NCBI RefSeq assembly: GCF_016613535.2 | Contig: NZ_CP071518.1 | Coordinates: forward strand, 868,001-932,000 | Reading direction: 5' to 3' | Length of the DNA stretch: 64,000 bases | Source of the DNA: Lysobacter solisilvae | GTDB lineage: Bacteria > Pseudomonadota > Gammaproteobacteria > Xanthomonadales > Xanthomonadaceae | In this document: one piece after another, positions 26,535 to 36,514 of the stretch | How the letters are laid out: the number at the start of each line of letters is the position of its first letter | Numbering within the stretch: the stretch's first letter is position 1 | Program-made: the position numbers and the translations under genes | Notes under the pieces: model-generated | Told to the model about the DNA's origin: nothing | Database searches by the model: none | The model's input: the letters and a program-made list of their open reading frames with translations, nothing else

Positions 26535-27436
26535 GGCTGCACCGTATTGTCGTTCAGATAGCAAAGCGGCACGTAGTACTCGTCAAAGGGGTGCGGTCCC
26601 TCGAACCGTTGCAGGACATTGCCGCGGCAGGCCACGGGCAGGTACCACAAGTGTGGGACCGTCCAGTCGCCGGTGATCCACTCGCCCGGAATGTAGATGC
26701 CGATGTCGCCGACGACCCTGGCCGACAGACTGTTGTCGATCACCGCGGCGGCGCCGGCGACGATGCCGAAGCCGACGGTCGCGCTTTCGACCCGGTTGCG
26801 GCGGACCATGCCGTCTTCGATCGCGATGCCGGCGTGGGAGCCGAACTGCTGCATCAGGCCCAGCACCTGGTTGTCCTCGATCCGGGCGCGGTAACCCTTG
26901 ATTCCGTACACGTAGGTCCTGATCGTGCCCACGCCGGTGTCGAGCACGCGGTTGCGGCGCACGCGCGCCACGCCGCCATCGGCCCGGCCGTACGCGTCGA
27001 TGCCGACCTGCGTGCTCATCTCCACGCTGTTGTCTTCGACCAGGCTGCCGCCGCCGACCGCGATGCCGGTGGCGAAGCCCTCGACACGACAGCCACGCAC
27101 GGTCGCGCCGCGCTGCAAGCCGCGGATGCCCGTGGCCTGAGTGGCCGCGCCCGCGCCGAGCCCGCTGACGCGGAAGCCGTTGCAGTCGATGGTGACGTTT
27201 TCCACCCCGACGGTGATGGCATTGCCCGACACCTGGCTGGTGTAGAGGTGCTTGCGCAGGCACCAGGTGCCCTCGCCGGAAATCGTCGCCGGCAGCGTAT
27301 CGATGAAGCCTCGGCAGTTGTCGTAGCTCCCGGCGGCCATCGCATGGCCCGGCACGAGGAGGACAGCCGTCAGCAGGCCGAGCAGCAGGGTTCGGTATGC
27401 CACGGTCAGTTCGCTGGGCATGTCGGACATGGTCAT
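26522..27436 (-). CDS. Secreted parallel beta-helix protein, cluster member B
   Basis: The 304-residue protein has a signal peptide ending GHAMA and the family opening AGSYDNCRGFIDTLPATIS. GTWCLRKHLYTSQVSGNAIT, VTIDCNGFRVSGLGAG and VRGCRVEGFATGIAVGGG follow. Later repeats (LVEDNSVEMSTQVGIDAYG, RIEDNQVLGLMQ) continue the helix, ending with VACRGNVLQRFEG and a tail NDNTVQPWTP. The start ATG overlaps the TGA of gene C (ATGA, 27433-27436). Several in-frame ATGs lie within the first six codons. It resembles member D most in the GLGAGAATQATGI segment. No catalytic motif was recognised. Confidence 0.82.
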   Translation of the reverse strand: MTMSDMPSELTVAYRTLLLGLLTAVLLVPGHAMAAGSYDNCRGFIDTLPATISGEGTWCLRKHLYTSQVSGNAITVGVENVTIDCNGFRVSGLGAGAATQATGIRGLQRGATVRGCRVEGFATGIAVGGGSLVEDNSVEMSTQVGIDAYGRADGGVARVRRNRVLDTGVGTIRTYVYGIKGYRARIEDNQVLGLMQQFGSHAGIAIEDGMVRRNRVESATVGFGIVAGAAAVIDNSLSARVVGDIGIYIPGEWITGDWTVPHLWYLPVACRGNVLQRFEGPHPFDEYYVPLCYLNDNTVQPWTP

Positions 27437-28425
27437 GGCGCCACCTGTGGCGGCGCCTGCTTCACGTGGCTCAGATTCTCACCGCCGGCCTGGCAGCCGC
27501 TGATGAGGGCCGCGGGTGCCTGGTCGCCATGGAAGCCGACCACGCTGTTGTCGCTGCAGACCGTGCGCGCGCTGCCGCCGCCGACGATCGCCGTGTCGGG
27601 CACGTAATCGTGGTTGCCGTCATTGCCCGCTCCGCCGCCGCCGGTCAGCACGTTGCCGCGCGCGACGCCGCCGGCCTGCAGCAGGATGCCGATCCGGCCG
27701 GGGCCCACCCCGCTGATATTGACCAGGTTGTCCTGCACCAGGCCGTTGCTCATGATGCCGCGCACCTGCACGCCACCCGGGACGCGCGGGACGACCCCGG
27801 ACACCAGGTTGTCCACGATGGTGGGCGCGGCCGTCGCCGAAGTGGGCGCCAGGGCATAGATGCCGTAGGCGAAGCCGGTCGGGCCACCGGTGTCGCTGAC
27901 GGCGTTGCCGCGGATCACGGTCGCGTCGCCCTCGGTCTGCACGCCGATGAACCCGCTGCGGTCGACCGTGTTGTCCTCGACCAGGTGCCCGTCGCCCACC
28001 AGCTTGATGCCGAAATAGAATCCCTGGATGCGGCAGCGCCGCACCGTCACGCCCTGCCGGGTACCGGTGGCGCTGACGCCCGTCGTCGCGCCACCGCCAC
28101 TGAGGCGGAAATCGTTGCAGTCCAGGGTGACGTTGTCCGCGGCGATGGTGATTGCCGCGCCGTTGCTCTGGCTGGTGTGGCGGTTCGCGCGCAGGCACCA
28201 GTTGCCGGAGGCCCCGATGGTGGCCGGCAGGGTGTCGATGTAGCCGGTGCAGCTGGCGTAGTCCTGCGCGGCCCGGGCCGCGGGAGCCATGCCGATCGCA
28301 CCGGCGAGCCCCAGCAGGAGCAGGAACGCGTGCCGCGCGCCGCGCGGGAGGGTTCGAAGGTATTCAAGGTGACTGCACCGTGTTGTCGGAGCCCACGCAC
28401 GATTCGTAACCGTTGCCGACGCCAC
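27433..28425 (-). CDS. Secreted parallel beta-helix protein, cluster member C (start uncertain)
   Basis: The mature part begins AQDYASCTGYIDTLPATIG and continues NWCLRANRHTSQSNG, VTLDCNDFRLSGGG and VRRCRIQGFYFGIKLVGDG, with rungs like VEDNTVDRSGFIGVQTEGD. A hydrophobic leader (HAFLLLLGLAGAIGMAPAARA) precedes it, but no ATG, GTG or TTG lies directly in front of that leader in frame. The nearest usable codon is a GTG at 28425, inside the end of gene D, giving 330 residues with a long basic pre-leader. A small frameshift or an unusual start is also possible. The gene is followed without a gap by member B. Confidence 0.75.
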   Translation of the reverse strand: MASATVTNRAWAPTTRCSHLEYLRTLPRGARHAFLLLLGLAGAIGMAPAARAAQDYASCTGYIDTLPATIGASGNWCLRANRHTSQSNGAAITIAADNVTLDCNDFRLSGGGATTGVSATGTRQGVTVRRCRIQGFYFGIKLVGDGHLVEDNTVDRSGFIGVQTEGDATVIRGNAVSDTGGPTGFAYGIYALAPTSATAAPTIVDNLVSGVVPRVPGGVQVRGIMSNGLVQDNLVNISGVGPGRIGILLQAGGVARGNVLTGGGGAGNDGNHDYVPDTAIVGGGSARTVCSDNSVVGFHGDQAPAALISGCQAGGENLSHVKQAPPQVAP

Positions 28426-29212
28426 GCGCGACGTTGCCCCGGCACACCGAAGGCCACTGGTAGAGATCGTATTGGCCGCCGCCGAAATCCAGGTACCCGG
28501 ACGCTGCCTGGATCGCATGGGAGGTGTGGTGCGGCAGGCCGGACACGGTGTTGTCGACGTTGGCCGCCGACATCGTGGCGATCGCCGCCAGGCGTCCGAC
28601 GCCCGACACATGGTTGCGGCGGACCCAGCCGCTGTTGAGGCGGATGCCGACGGCCTCGCCCGTGGCAGGGCCGACGCCCGCGATCACGTTGTCCTCCACG
28701 CGCGCGAAAACCGCTGCCAGCGCGGTCGCCGGGCTGAAGGCGCGGCCGGTGTCAGTGATCCGGTTGCGGCGGACCCAGGCGAAGGCCCGGGGCTCGCCGT
28801 ACACGTTCAAGCCCTCGGCGGTATTCGTCTCGAACCGGTTGTCCTCCACTCGCTGCCCACCGCCAGCCAGCCTGGCGCCGATCCGGAATCCCTGCACCCG
28901 GCAGTGGCGAAGGGTGGTCGCCCGCTTGCTGGCGTAGATGCCCGTCGCCTGCGTGGCGGCGCCCGCACCCAGGCCGCTGATGCGGAAGTCGTTGCAGTCG
29001 ATGGTCACGTTCTCGGCCGCGACCGTGATCGCGTAGCCCGATGCCTGGCTGGTGTACAGATGATTGCGCAGGCACCACGTGCCTTCGCTGGAGATCGTGG
29101 CCGGCAGCGACTCGATGAAGCCGGTGCAGTTGGCATAGCTCTCCGCGGCGCGCGCGTCGGCGGGCGCCAGCGCAACGAAGGAAAGCAGCAGCAAGGGAAG
29201 TAGTCGGATCAT
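28364..29212 (-). CDS. Secreted parallel beta-helix protein, cluster member D
   Basis: The 282-residue protein has a signal peptide (IRLLPLLLLSFVALAPADARA) and the family opening AESYANCTGFIESLPATIS. GTWCLRNHLYTSQASGYAIT, VTIDCNDFRISGLGAG and LRHCRVQGFRIGARLAGGG follow. The repeats (RVEDNRFETNTAEGLNVYG, WVRRNRITDTG, RVEDNVIAGVG) are typical beta-helix rungs, and VCRGNVARGVGNGYESC closes the domain. As the first gene on this strand it should carry the operon promoter in the 284 bp upstream. The operon order is D-C-B-A with overlapping junctions. The role is unknown; adhesion, glycan binding or hydrolysis are all possible. Confidence 0.82.
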   Translation of the reverse strand: MIRLLPLLLLSFVALAPADARAAESYANCTGFIESLPATISSEGTWCLRNHLYTSQASGYAITVAAENVTIDCNDFRISGLGAGAATQATGIYASKRATTLRHCRVQGFRIGARLAGGGQRVEDNRFETNTAEGLNVYGEPRAFAWVRRNRITDTGRAFSPATALAAVFARVEDNVIAGVGPATGEAVGIRLNSGWVRRNHVSGVGRLAAIATMSAANVDNTVSGLPHHTSHAIQAASGYLDFGGGQYDLYQWPSVCRGNVARGVGNGYESCVGSDNTVQSP

Positions 29213-29496
29213 GGAAGCGGCCTTGGGCGCATGCGGCGCGCGATGCGCGTGCGCGACTCTAGCACCGCCGCCGCGGCGGAGCCGACTCGCGCGAGCCGCG
29301 GCGCCGGCTTCGGCAAAGTCCGGCCCCGCAGGCACTGCCGCTGAACTGTTCGGCTTCGACGCGCTGTCCCGGGTCTTGTGAAGACGCCGCTGACCAGAGG
29401 CTCCTGCCGCGGCGACAAGCACGTTGAGGTTGCCGGTGCTCTCACGCCCGCGCATCACGAGCGCCCGAGCGGCCACGGCCGCGTGGGCAGCACGGG

Positions 29497-30246
29497 TCAC
29501 CGGCCGGGCTGTTCCGGTGCCGCGGGCCCCTGCGCGACCTCGAGCAGTTCGATCTCGAACACCAGCGTGCTCTGCGGCTCGATGGCGCCCGGCACGCCGG
29601 CTTCGGCGTAAGCCAGTTTGGACGGAATCCACACCCGATGGCGACTGCCCACGGCCATCAGGGTGATGGCCTCGCGCAGGCCGGGCATGACCTGGCCGAG
29701 GGGGAATTCCGCGGCATGATCCACCTTCCAGGTGTTCTCGAATTCGCGGCCGTCGAGCAGCGTACCGGCGTAGTTCACGCGCACCGTGTCGCCGGCCTTC
29801 GGATGTGCGCCGGTGCCCGGCTTGAGCACCAGGTACTGCAGGCCTGAGGAGGTGCGCCGCACGCCGGGCTTGCCGGCGTTCTTCTCCAGGAACGCATCGC
29901 CCGCGCGCAGGTTGTCGGCGGCCAGTGCGCGCTGACGCGCCTCGCGCTGCTCGCGCAGGTGCGTGCTGAACTGCGTGCGCGTGTGTTCGAGCGCCTGCGC
30001 ATCGAGCAGCGAGGGGCGCCCGGCCAGGCGGTCGCGGACCGCCTGTTCGACGATGGCCAGGTCGACCTCGTCGCGGATCGGTTCCAGGTTCCGGGCCAAG
30101 TCCAGGCCCACCATGTAGCTGGCGCGCGCGCGGTCGGAATCCAGGCGCTCCACACGGGGCGCGGAAGCGGTGTCCGGCCCCTTGCCTGCCGGCTGGCAGC
30201 CAGCCAGTGAGGCGGCGAGCACCGCGCTGACAATGAAACGACGCAT
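29497..30246 (-). CDS. FKBP-type peptidyl-prolyl isomerase lipoprotein
   Basis: The 249-residue protein has a lipobox (SLAGC, Cys17) and a helical dimerisation part (about 35-130). The FKBP domain contains RRTSSGLQYLVLKPGTGAHP, DTVRVNYAGTLLDGREFENTW, FPLGQVMPGLREAITLM and HRVWIPSKLAYAEAGVPGAI. The order matches FkpA/Mip-type periplasmic folding factors, which catalyse proline isomerisation in exported proteins. It is 38 bp downstream of the multicopper oxidase gene on the same strand and may be co-transcribed. A Pro/Gln tail (QGPAAPEQPGR) follows the domain. Confidence 0.93.
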   Translation of the reverse strand: MRRFIVSAVLAASLAGCQPAGKGPDTASAPRVERLDSDRARASYMVGLDLARNLEPIRDEVDLAIVEQAVRDRLAGRPSLLDAQALEHTRTQFSTHLREQREARQRALAADNLRAGDAFLEKNAGKPGVRRTSSGLQYLVLKPGTGAHPKAGDTVRVNYAGTLLDGREFENTWKVDHAAEFPLGQVMPGLREAITLMAVGSRHRVWIPSKLAYAEAGVPGAIEPQSTLVFEIELLEVAQGPAAPEQPGR

Positions 30247-30284
30247 GACAACTCCTGCAGGGCACACCGCGGTGAGCGGGTCGG

Positions 30285-31967
30285 TCAGTCGGTGACGGCG
30301 AACGTGAGCATCATGCCCATGTCCTCGTGTTCGAGATTGTGGCAATGGAGCATGTATTGCTGGTTGCCATCGAAGGGCTGGTCGAAGTCGATCGCGATGC
30401 GGACCGTCTCGCCCGGCCAGACCAGCACGGTGTCGTTGCAGCCCAGGTCCTGTGGCCCCAGGCCGCCCTCGGCAACCTGGCGGCTGCGCACGTCCTGCGG
30501 ACTGATGCGCCGCTCGACCACGCGGAACTGCACGCCATGGACATGGATCGGGTGCGGCATGCTGGTCATCGCGTTGCGCAGCTCCCACACCTCCCGCGTG
30601 CCGCGCTTGACGGTGAACGCCGGCGCATGACCGTCGCGGTGGAAGTTGTGGCCGTTGATGAACCAGGCGCCCTGGCTGTCCATGTGCAGCCGGAACGGGC
30701 GCACGGGCCAGCCGCGCGTGTCCGGCGGCGCGGGCAGCGACGACAGCGAGGCAGGAATGGCCGCGGCCCGGCGGCTGCCGCTGGCACCTGCCGCGCCGCG
30801 CCCGCCGTTGCCGCGGACGTCGTCGCCGCAGCCGGCAACGCAGAACTGCATCAGGTCCAAGCCTGCGCCCATGGGCTCGGCGGCGGGATGGTCGCCCATC
30901 GGGTCGGGCGCGAAGGCGCCGGATTCGTCCTCGTTCTCCATCGGCACATAGTCCAGGCTGCGCAGCACCACGCGCGCGCCCGGCGGCAGCCGGCTGAAGT
31001 CGACCAGCACGTCGGCGCGCTGCGCAGGCGCGAGGAACAGGTCCTCCATCGGCCAGGGCTGGGCGAGCAGGCCACCGTCGGTGCCGATCAGGTGGAATTC
31101 CAGCGCCTGCTCCTCGTGGAGGAAGGCCGGCCGCAGGACGCGCGCGTTGCAGACGTTGGCCAGCCGCAGGCGGTACAGGCCGGGCACGACTTCCAGGAAG
31201 GGCTCGGGCGTCCAGTTCACCAGGACGCGATTGCCGATCCAGTCGTCCGCGCCGCTGCGATAGACCAGCCGGTTGGCCGTATCAACCTGCTTGTCGGCGA
31301 TGAGCAGCGGCAGGTCGCGATCGCCCCACTGCAGGCCGAGCCGCTTGCGCAGCGCGAGTTCCTCGTCATCCTCCACCAGCAGCAGCCCCGCAAGTCCGGC
31401 GTGAACCTGCAGGCCGGTCCGTTGATGCGGATGCGCGTGATACCAGTACAGTCCGGCGCGGTTGGCGACGCGGATCCGGTACGCGCGCTGCATGCCCGCT
31501 TCGACCGGATGCAGGCCGCTGCCATCGTTGGCCTCGTCCACCACCAGGCCGTGCCAGTGCACCGTGGTGGCTTCCTGCAGGCGATTGTCGAGCGACACCT
31601 GCAGCGTCTGGCCGTGCGCCACGTGCAGCACCGGGTTGGCGATGGCGTGGCCTTCCCACTGCCCGGCGTAATGCCACAGGGGCGTGGGCTGGCCGGGAAA
31701 CACGTTGAATCCGTCCACGCGCGACTGCAGTGCCAGCGGCCCGCGCAGGTGCACGTCCGCCATCAGGCCTTCGCGGCCGGGAATGCGCAGGGGTTGCTGG
31801 AACAGCGCATCGGGCCCGGCCGTCGACGCGCCGGGCGCCGGCGTCGGCGCGGAGTTCGGTGCGTGATGGTGCCCGCGCCGCAATGCGCGCCAGGCGAACG
31901 GCGCCGCGCCCAGCGCCGCCGCGGCAAGCGACAGACCCAGCAACTGGCGGCGTCTGGAATCAACCAT
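30285..31967 (-). CDS. Periplasmic multicopper oxidase
   Basis: The 560-residue protein has all four copper-binding motifs: [29 protein letters not shown] and [13 protein letters not shown]. The last has the Cys of the type-1 site and an axial Met. The N-terminus [17 protein letters not shown] resembles a twin-arginine signal, so it would be exported folded with copper. A Gly/Ala/Ser-rich insert (about residues 395-430) separates cupredoxin domains 2 and 3. Relatives include CotA- and SufI-like oxidases acting on phenolics, bilirubin or Cu+; the substrate is not decided here. The FKBP gene follows. Confidence 0.93.
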   Translation of the reverse strand: MVDSRRRQLLGLSLAAAALGAAPFAWRALRRGHHHAPNSAPTPAPGASTAGPDALFQQPLRIPGREGLMADVHLRGPLALQSRVDGFNVFPGQPTPLWHYAGQWEGHAIANPVLHVAHGQTLQVSLDNRLQEATTVHWHGLVVDEANDGSGLHPVEAGMQRAYRIRVANRAGLYWYHAHPHQRTGLQVHAGLAGLLLVEDDEELALRKRLGLQWGDRDLPLLIADKQVDTANRLVYRSGADDWIGNRVLVNWTPEPFLEVVPGLYRLRLANVCNARVLRPAFLHEEQALEFHLIGTDGGLLAQPWPMEDLFLAPAQRADVLVDFSRLPPGARVVLRSLDYVPMENEDESGAFAPDPMGDHPAAEPMGAGLDLMQFCVAGCGDDVRGNGGRGAAGASGSRRAAAIPASLSSLPAPPDTRGWPVRPFRLHMDSQGAWFINGHNFHRDGHAPAFTVKRGTREVWELRNAMTSMPHPIHVHGVQFRVVERRISPQDVRSRQVAEGGLGPQDLGCNDTVLVWPGETVRIAIDFDQPFDGNQQYMLHCHNLEHEDMGMMLTFAVTD

Positions 31968-32180
31968 CGGGAACGGCGGACCGGCACAGGCGGTGGCCTA
32001 CTGTGCTTGTCCGGGGCGTGGCCTGGCAACACGCGGCCGCGCAGCGTGATCGGCGTCCACAGGGTCCGGCGGTGTCGCGGTATTGTCATGCCCGCGGCGC
32101 CACCATGCGCCGCCCGCCCCTTGGGCCAGGGAGGCACCCATTTGTCTGGACGACTGCTACATCCCGAGGGAGGGACTGTC

Positions 32181-34601
32181 ATGAGGATTGGCACCAAACG
32201 TCTGTCGATGCCTGGCGCGCTGACCTGCGCCAGCGTGCTGTGCGCGGGCCTGCTGTCGCTGGCGCCTGCACTGGCCGGCCAGCGGATCGCGCAGCTGCCG
32301 GAAGACGGCACGCAGACGCGCCGCATCACCGCCCGGCCCGGGCCGCTGGCCGATGCGCCCGTCACGCGCGTGTGCGAGTCCGGCGCGAAGTGGATCCGCC
32401 TCAACTTCAGCCAGTTGACCCTGCGCAGCTACGACACGCTGGTGCTCACCAGTTCCGGTGGTGACCGATTCGTGTTCGACGGCCGCCACTGGAACGACCG
32501 CAGCTTCTCCGCGCGCGCCATGCGCGGGTCCTGCGTCGACCTGCAGGCGTCCTTCGGCAGCGCCGACAGCCGCTACCGCGTGGAGAGCTTCCAGTTCGGC
32601 ACGCGGGCGCTGGACGCCACGCCCGTGGTCGTCGCCGGCGCGGGCGACATCTGCGACAGCTCGCCCGCCGACTGCGGCAAGACTTCCGACCTGATCGTCG
32701 CGATCAACCCGACCGCGGTTTTCACCGCCGGCGACAACGCCTACAGCAGCGGCACCCTGACCGAATACAACACGCTGTATGCGCCGCGCTGGGGCCGCTT
32801 CAAGGCGCTCACCAGTCCCTCGCCCGGCAACCATGACTACCTCACCAGCAACGCGGCCGGCTATTTCGACTACTTCAACGGCGCCGGCAACCAGACCGGT
32901 CCGGCCGGCGACCGCAGCAAGGGGTACTACAGCTACGACGTCGGCGACTGGCACTTCGTCGCGCTCAACACGATGTCCGGTGGCACCGTGGCCAGCACGC
33001 AGCTGACCTGGCTGCAGGACGACCTGGCCGCCACCACCAAGCCCTGCATCGCCGCCTATTTCCACCATCCGCTGGTCAGCCGCGGCAATTACACCGGCTA
33101 CAGCCAGGTCAAGCCGATCATGGACCGCCTGTACGCGGCCAGGGCCGACCTGGTGCTGGTCGGCCACGACCACAACTACCAGCGCTACGGGAAGATGGAC
33201 GGCAGCCAGGCCGCGAAGGCCGACGGCATGCGGCAGATCCTGATCGGCACCGGTGGCCGCGACTTCTATTCGCTCAGCGGCACCCATGCCCTGCTCGAGG
33301 CCAGCCAGGACCACACCTGGGGCGTGCTGAAACTGAGCCTGACCGCCACCGGCTACACCGGCGATTTCGTCCCCGTGGCCGGCAAGACCTGGACCGACAC
33401 CTTCAGCGGCACCTGCAACGCCAAGGCCGGCAGCAACACGCCGCCGGTGGCGAACTTCAGCTTCAGCACCAACGGGCTGTCGGCCAGCTTCACCGACGGT
33501 TCCACCGATGCCAACGGCACGATCGCCTCGCGCGCCTGGAGCTTCGGTGACGGCGGCACCAGCACCGCGACCAACCCGTCGCACACGTATGCCGCGGCCG
33601 GCACCTACAACGTGGGACTCACCGTCACCGACAACCAGGGCGCCACCCACAGCGTGACGCGGCCGGTGACGGTCACCGCGACCGGCAACACGCCGCCCGT
33701 GGCGGACTTCAGCTTCGTCGCGACGCAACTCACGGTCGCCTTCACAGATGCCTCGACCGACAGCGACGGCAGCATCGCTTCGCGCGCATGGTCCTTCGGC
33801 GACGGCGGCACCAGCACTGCGACCAGTCCCGGCCACACCTACGCGGCCGCGGGCACCTACACCGTCGCCCTCGCCGTCACCGACAACGCCGGGGCGACGC
33901 ACACCGCGAGCCGGACCGTCGCGGTGACCGCGCCGCCCGGCAACGTGCTCGCCAACGGCGTGCCGGTGACGGGATTGTCGGCCGCCAAGGACGCCTCGCT
34001 GAACTACACGATGACCGTGCCAGCGGGCGCCACCGCGCTGAAGTTCGAGACCAGCGGCGGCACCGGCGACGCCGACCTGTACGTGAAGGCAGGCAGCGCA
34101 CCCACCGACGCGTCCTACGACTGCAGGCCCTACAAGAGCGGCAATGCGGAAACCTGCACCTTCGCCACGGTGCAGCCCGGGACGTATTACGTGCGGCTGA
34201 AGGCCTACAGCGCGTTCACCGGCGTGAGCCTCACCGGCAGCTACGCCGCGCCCGGGAGCACGCAGACCTACGCCAATACGACCGATTTCGCGATCGCCGA
34301 CAACGCCACGGTCGACAGTCCGGTCACCGTCGCAGGCCGCAGCGGCAATGCGCCGGCCAACGCTTCGGTGACGGTGGCGATCGTGCATCCCTACATCGGC
34401 GACCTGAAGGTCGACCTGGTGGCGCCGGACGGCTCGCTGTACAACATCCACAACCGCACGGGCGGCAGCGCGGACAACATCAACCGCACGTTGACCCTCA
34501 ACCTGTCCAGCGAAGCGCTCAACGGCACCTGGTCGCTGCGGGTCAACGACAACGCCAATGGCGACACCGGGCGGATCGACAGCTGGAGCATCACCTTCTG
34601 A
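32181..34601 (+). CDS. Secreted metallophosphatase with PKD, PPC and P domains
   Basis: The 806-residue protein has a signal peptide (to about residue 33), an N-terminal beta-domain (about 34-145) and a calcineurin-like phosphoesterase domain. That domain has GDICD (155-159), GDNAY (184-188), GNHD (216-219), HHP (295-297) and GHDHNYQR (328-335). Two PKD domains (about 418-500 and 503-585), a PPC domain (about 590-688) and a C-terminal P/Homo B domain (about 695-806) follow. PPC and P domains are usual in xanthomonad proteins exported by type II secretion. The substrate could be phosphoesters or nucleotides. RBS GAGGGAGGG precedes the ATG. Confidence 0.9.
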   Translation: MRIGTKRLSMPGALTCASVLCAGLLSLAPALAGQRIAQLPEDGTQTRRITARPGPLADAPVTRVCESGAKWIRLNFSQLTLRSYDTLVLTSSGGDRFVFDGRHWNDRSFSARAMRGSCVDLQASFGSADSRYRVESFQFGTRALDATPVVVAGAGDICDSSPADCGKTSDLIVAINPTAVFTAGDNAYSSGTLTEYNTLYAPRWGRFKALTSPSPGNHDYLTSNAAGYFDYFNGAGNQTGPAGDRSKGYYSYDVGDWHFVALNTMSGGTVASTQLTWLQDDLAATTKPCIAAYFHHPLVSRGNYTGYSQVKPIMDRLYAARADLVLVGHDHNYQRYGKMDGSQAAKADGMRQILIGTGGRDFYSLSGTHALLEASQDHTWGVLKLSLTATGYTGDFVPVAGKTWTDTFSGTCNAKAGSNTPPVANFSFSTNGLSASFTDGSTDANGTIASRAWSFGDGGTSTATNPSHTYAAAGTYNVGLTVTDNQGATHSVTRPVTVTATGNTPPVADFSFVATQLTVAFTDASTDSDGSIASRAWSFGDGGTSTATSPGHTYAAAGTYTVALAVTDNAGATHTASRTVAVTAPPGNVLANGVPVTGLSAAKDASLNYTMTVPAGATALKFETSGGTGDADLYVKAGSAPTDASYDCRPYKSGNAETCTFATVQPGTYYVRLKAYSAFTGVSLTGSYAAPGSTQTYANTTDFAIADNATVDSPVTVAGRSGNAPANASVTVAIVHPYIGDLKVDLVAPDGSLYNIHNRTGGSADNINRTLTLNLSSEALNGTWSLRVNDNANGDTGRIDSWSITF

Positions 34602-34627
34602 CCGGCGCCGGCCTTGCATGAACGAAG

Positions 34628-34658
34628 ATCAGCCCGGACGACGCCGGGCTGATTTTTT
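34628..34658 (+). terminator. Intrinsic terminator between the two metallophosphatase genes
   Basis: ATCAGCCCGG and CCGGGCTGAT form a 10-bp stem with a 6-nt loop, followed at once by six T. The two paralogous genes are therefore probably transcribed separately. Confidence 0.92.
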
Positions 34659-34848
34659 ATGGGCCAGGCACCGGATCTGACTGTGGGTGCGCGGCCGCAT
34701 CGCGTCGGTCTCTACACGCGACCCTCACAAGCCTGAGCGGTTTTGCACGCAGCGGGCGCCCCGGCGTCCTGCCGCAGCCCCCGCCTTCGTTGCTCCCAAC
34801 AGGCCACGACGTTTCGCGGGAAACGGGTCGGCCCGGGGGTCACGGTTG

Positions 34849-36441
34849 ATGAGGATCGCCAGCACACGTGCGTGGATCAAGGGCGCACTGATCTGCGCAG
34901 CGTTGCTGGCGCTGCCCTGCGTCGCCCAATCGCGCCAACGCATCGTGCAACTGGCCGAGGATGGCGTGCAGACCCGGCGGATCGCCGCGCGCCCCGGTCC
35001 GCTGGCCGACGCGCCGGTGACGCGCGTGTGCGAGAGCGGCGCGCGGTGGCTGCGCCTGGACTTCTCCGAATTGACGCTGCGCAGCTACGACACGCTGGTG
35101 CTGAGCAGCTCGGGCGGCGACCGCTTCGTGTTCCAGGGCGCGCAGTGGAACCAGCGCAGCTTCACCACCCGCGCCTTCCGCGGCAGCTGCATCGACATCC
35201 GACCGTCTTTCGGCAGTCCGCAGAGCCGCTACCGCGTCGGCAGCTACCAGTTCGGCGTCCAGGACCTGGAGGACACGCCGGTCGTCGTGGCCGGCGCCGG
35301 CGATATCTGCGATCCCACGCCGGCAGACTGCGGCGACACGGCCGACCTGATCGTCGACATCAACCCCACCGCCGTGTTCACCGCCGGCGACAACGCCTAT
35401 CACAGCGGCACGCTCACGCAGTACAACACGCTGTACGACCCCAACTGGGGCCGCTTCAAGGCGCTCACCAATCCCACGCCGGGCAACCACGACTATTTCA
35501 CCACCGGCGCGTCGGGATACTTCGACTACTTCAACGGGCCCGGCAACGCGAGCGGCCCGGCGGGCGACCGCAGCAAGGGGTACTACAGCTACGACGTGGG
35601 CGAATGGCATTTCGTCGCGCTCAACACCATGTCCGGCGGCGCGGTTGCCAGCGCCCAGCTGACCTGGCTGGAAGCCGACCTCGCCGCCACCAGCAAGCCC
35701 TGCGTCGCGGCCTACTTCCATCATCCGCTGGTCAGCCGCGGCGTGTACCACGGCTACGCCCAAGTGAAACCGATCTTCGACCGGCTGTACGCGGCCAAGG
35801 CCGACCTGGTGATGGTCGGGCACGACCACAATTACCAGCGCTACGCCCGGATGGATGGCAACCAGGCCCCGAAGGCGGACGGGCTGCGCCAGATCGTCGT
35901 CGGCACCGGCGGCCGCAACCTCTACGGGCTCAGCGGCACGCATCCGCTCATGGACGCAAGCCAGTCGCACACCTGGGGCGTGCTGCGGCTGTCGCTGACC
36001 GCGAACGGCTACACCGGCACCTTCCTGCCGGTGCCCGGCGACAGCTGGACGGACACCTTCAGCGGCTTGTGCAACGCCAAGGGCACCGGCTACGTGCCGC
36101 CGACGACCTACGGCAATGCAACCGATTTCGCGATCGCCGACAACGCCACCATTGAAAGTCCGATCGTGGTCACCGGCCGCAGCGGCAACGCGCCGGCGTA
36201 CACGAAGGTGTCGGTGGCGATCGAGCACACCTTCATCGGCGACCTGAAGGTCGAACTGGTGGCGCCCGACAACACGCCCTACGTGATCCACAACCGCACC
36301 GGCGCCAGTGCCGACAATCTCAACCTCACGCTCACGCTCGACGTCTCGCGGGAAGTCATTGCCGGCACCTGGAAGCTGCGCGTGAACGACAACAGCGCCG
36401 GCGACACGGGCCGCATCGACAGCTGGAGCATCACGTTCTGA
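34849..36441 (+). CDS. Secreted metallophosphatase with C-terminal P domain
   Basis: The 530-residue protein is a close paralogue of the preceding gene. It has a signal peptide to about residue 27, then the same N-terminal beta-domain and phosphoesterase motifs ([45 protein letters not shown]). The phosphoesterase runs directly into the P/Homo B domain ([19 protein letters not shown] onward), so the two PKD domains and the PPC domain of its neighbour are missing. It ends with the same [12 protein letters not shown] 34849 was chosen because it starts the signal peptide; the longer frame has no leader. No strong ribosome site is visible. Confidence 0.88.
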   Translation: MRIASTRAWIKGALICAALLALPCVAQSRQRIVQLAEDGVQTRRIAARPGPLADAPVTRVCESGARWLRLDFSELTLRSYDTLVLSSSGGDRFVFQGAQWNQRSFTTRAFRGSCIDIRPSFGSPQSRYRVGSYQFGVQDLEDTPVVVAGAGDICDPTPADCGDTADLIVDINPTAVFTAGDNAYHSGTLTQYNTLYDPNWGRFKALTNPTPGNHDYFTTGASGYFDYFNGPGNASGPAGDRSKGYYSYDVGEWHFVALNTMSGGAVASAQLTWLEADLAATSKPCVAAYFHHPLVSRGVYHGYAQVKPIFDRLYAAKADLVMVGHDHNYQRYARMDGNQAPKADGLRQIVVGTGGRNLYGLSGTHPLMDASQSHTWGVLRLSLTANGYTGTFLPVPGDSWTDTFSGLCNAKGTGYVPPTTYGNATDFAIADNATIESPIVVTGRSGNAPAYTKVSVAIEHTFIGDLKVELVAPDNTPYVIHNRTGASADNLNLTLTLDVSREVIAGTWKLRVNDNSAGDTGRIDSWSITF

Positions 36442-36457
36442 GTTGGGGGACGCGGAA

Positions 36458-36486
36458 GCGGCAGCCCGGGCCTTCCGGGCTGCCGC
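36458..36486. terminator. Hairpin between metallophosphatase 2 and amtB
   Basis: GCGGCAGCCCGG and CCGGGCTGCCGC form a perfect 12-bp stem with loop GCCTT between convergent genes. No strong T-run follows. Confidence 0.55.
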
Positions 36487-36514
36487 ATTCGTGGGCGGTC
36501 AACGCGCCGGCGCG

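Noticed and set aside
30327..32180. Very long plus-strand open frame running into the first metallophosphatase
   Set aside because: It is antisense to the multicopper oxidase gene and lacks domains; high GC keeps shadow frames open. The gene starts at the ATG 32181, which has a ribosome site and a signal peptide.
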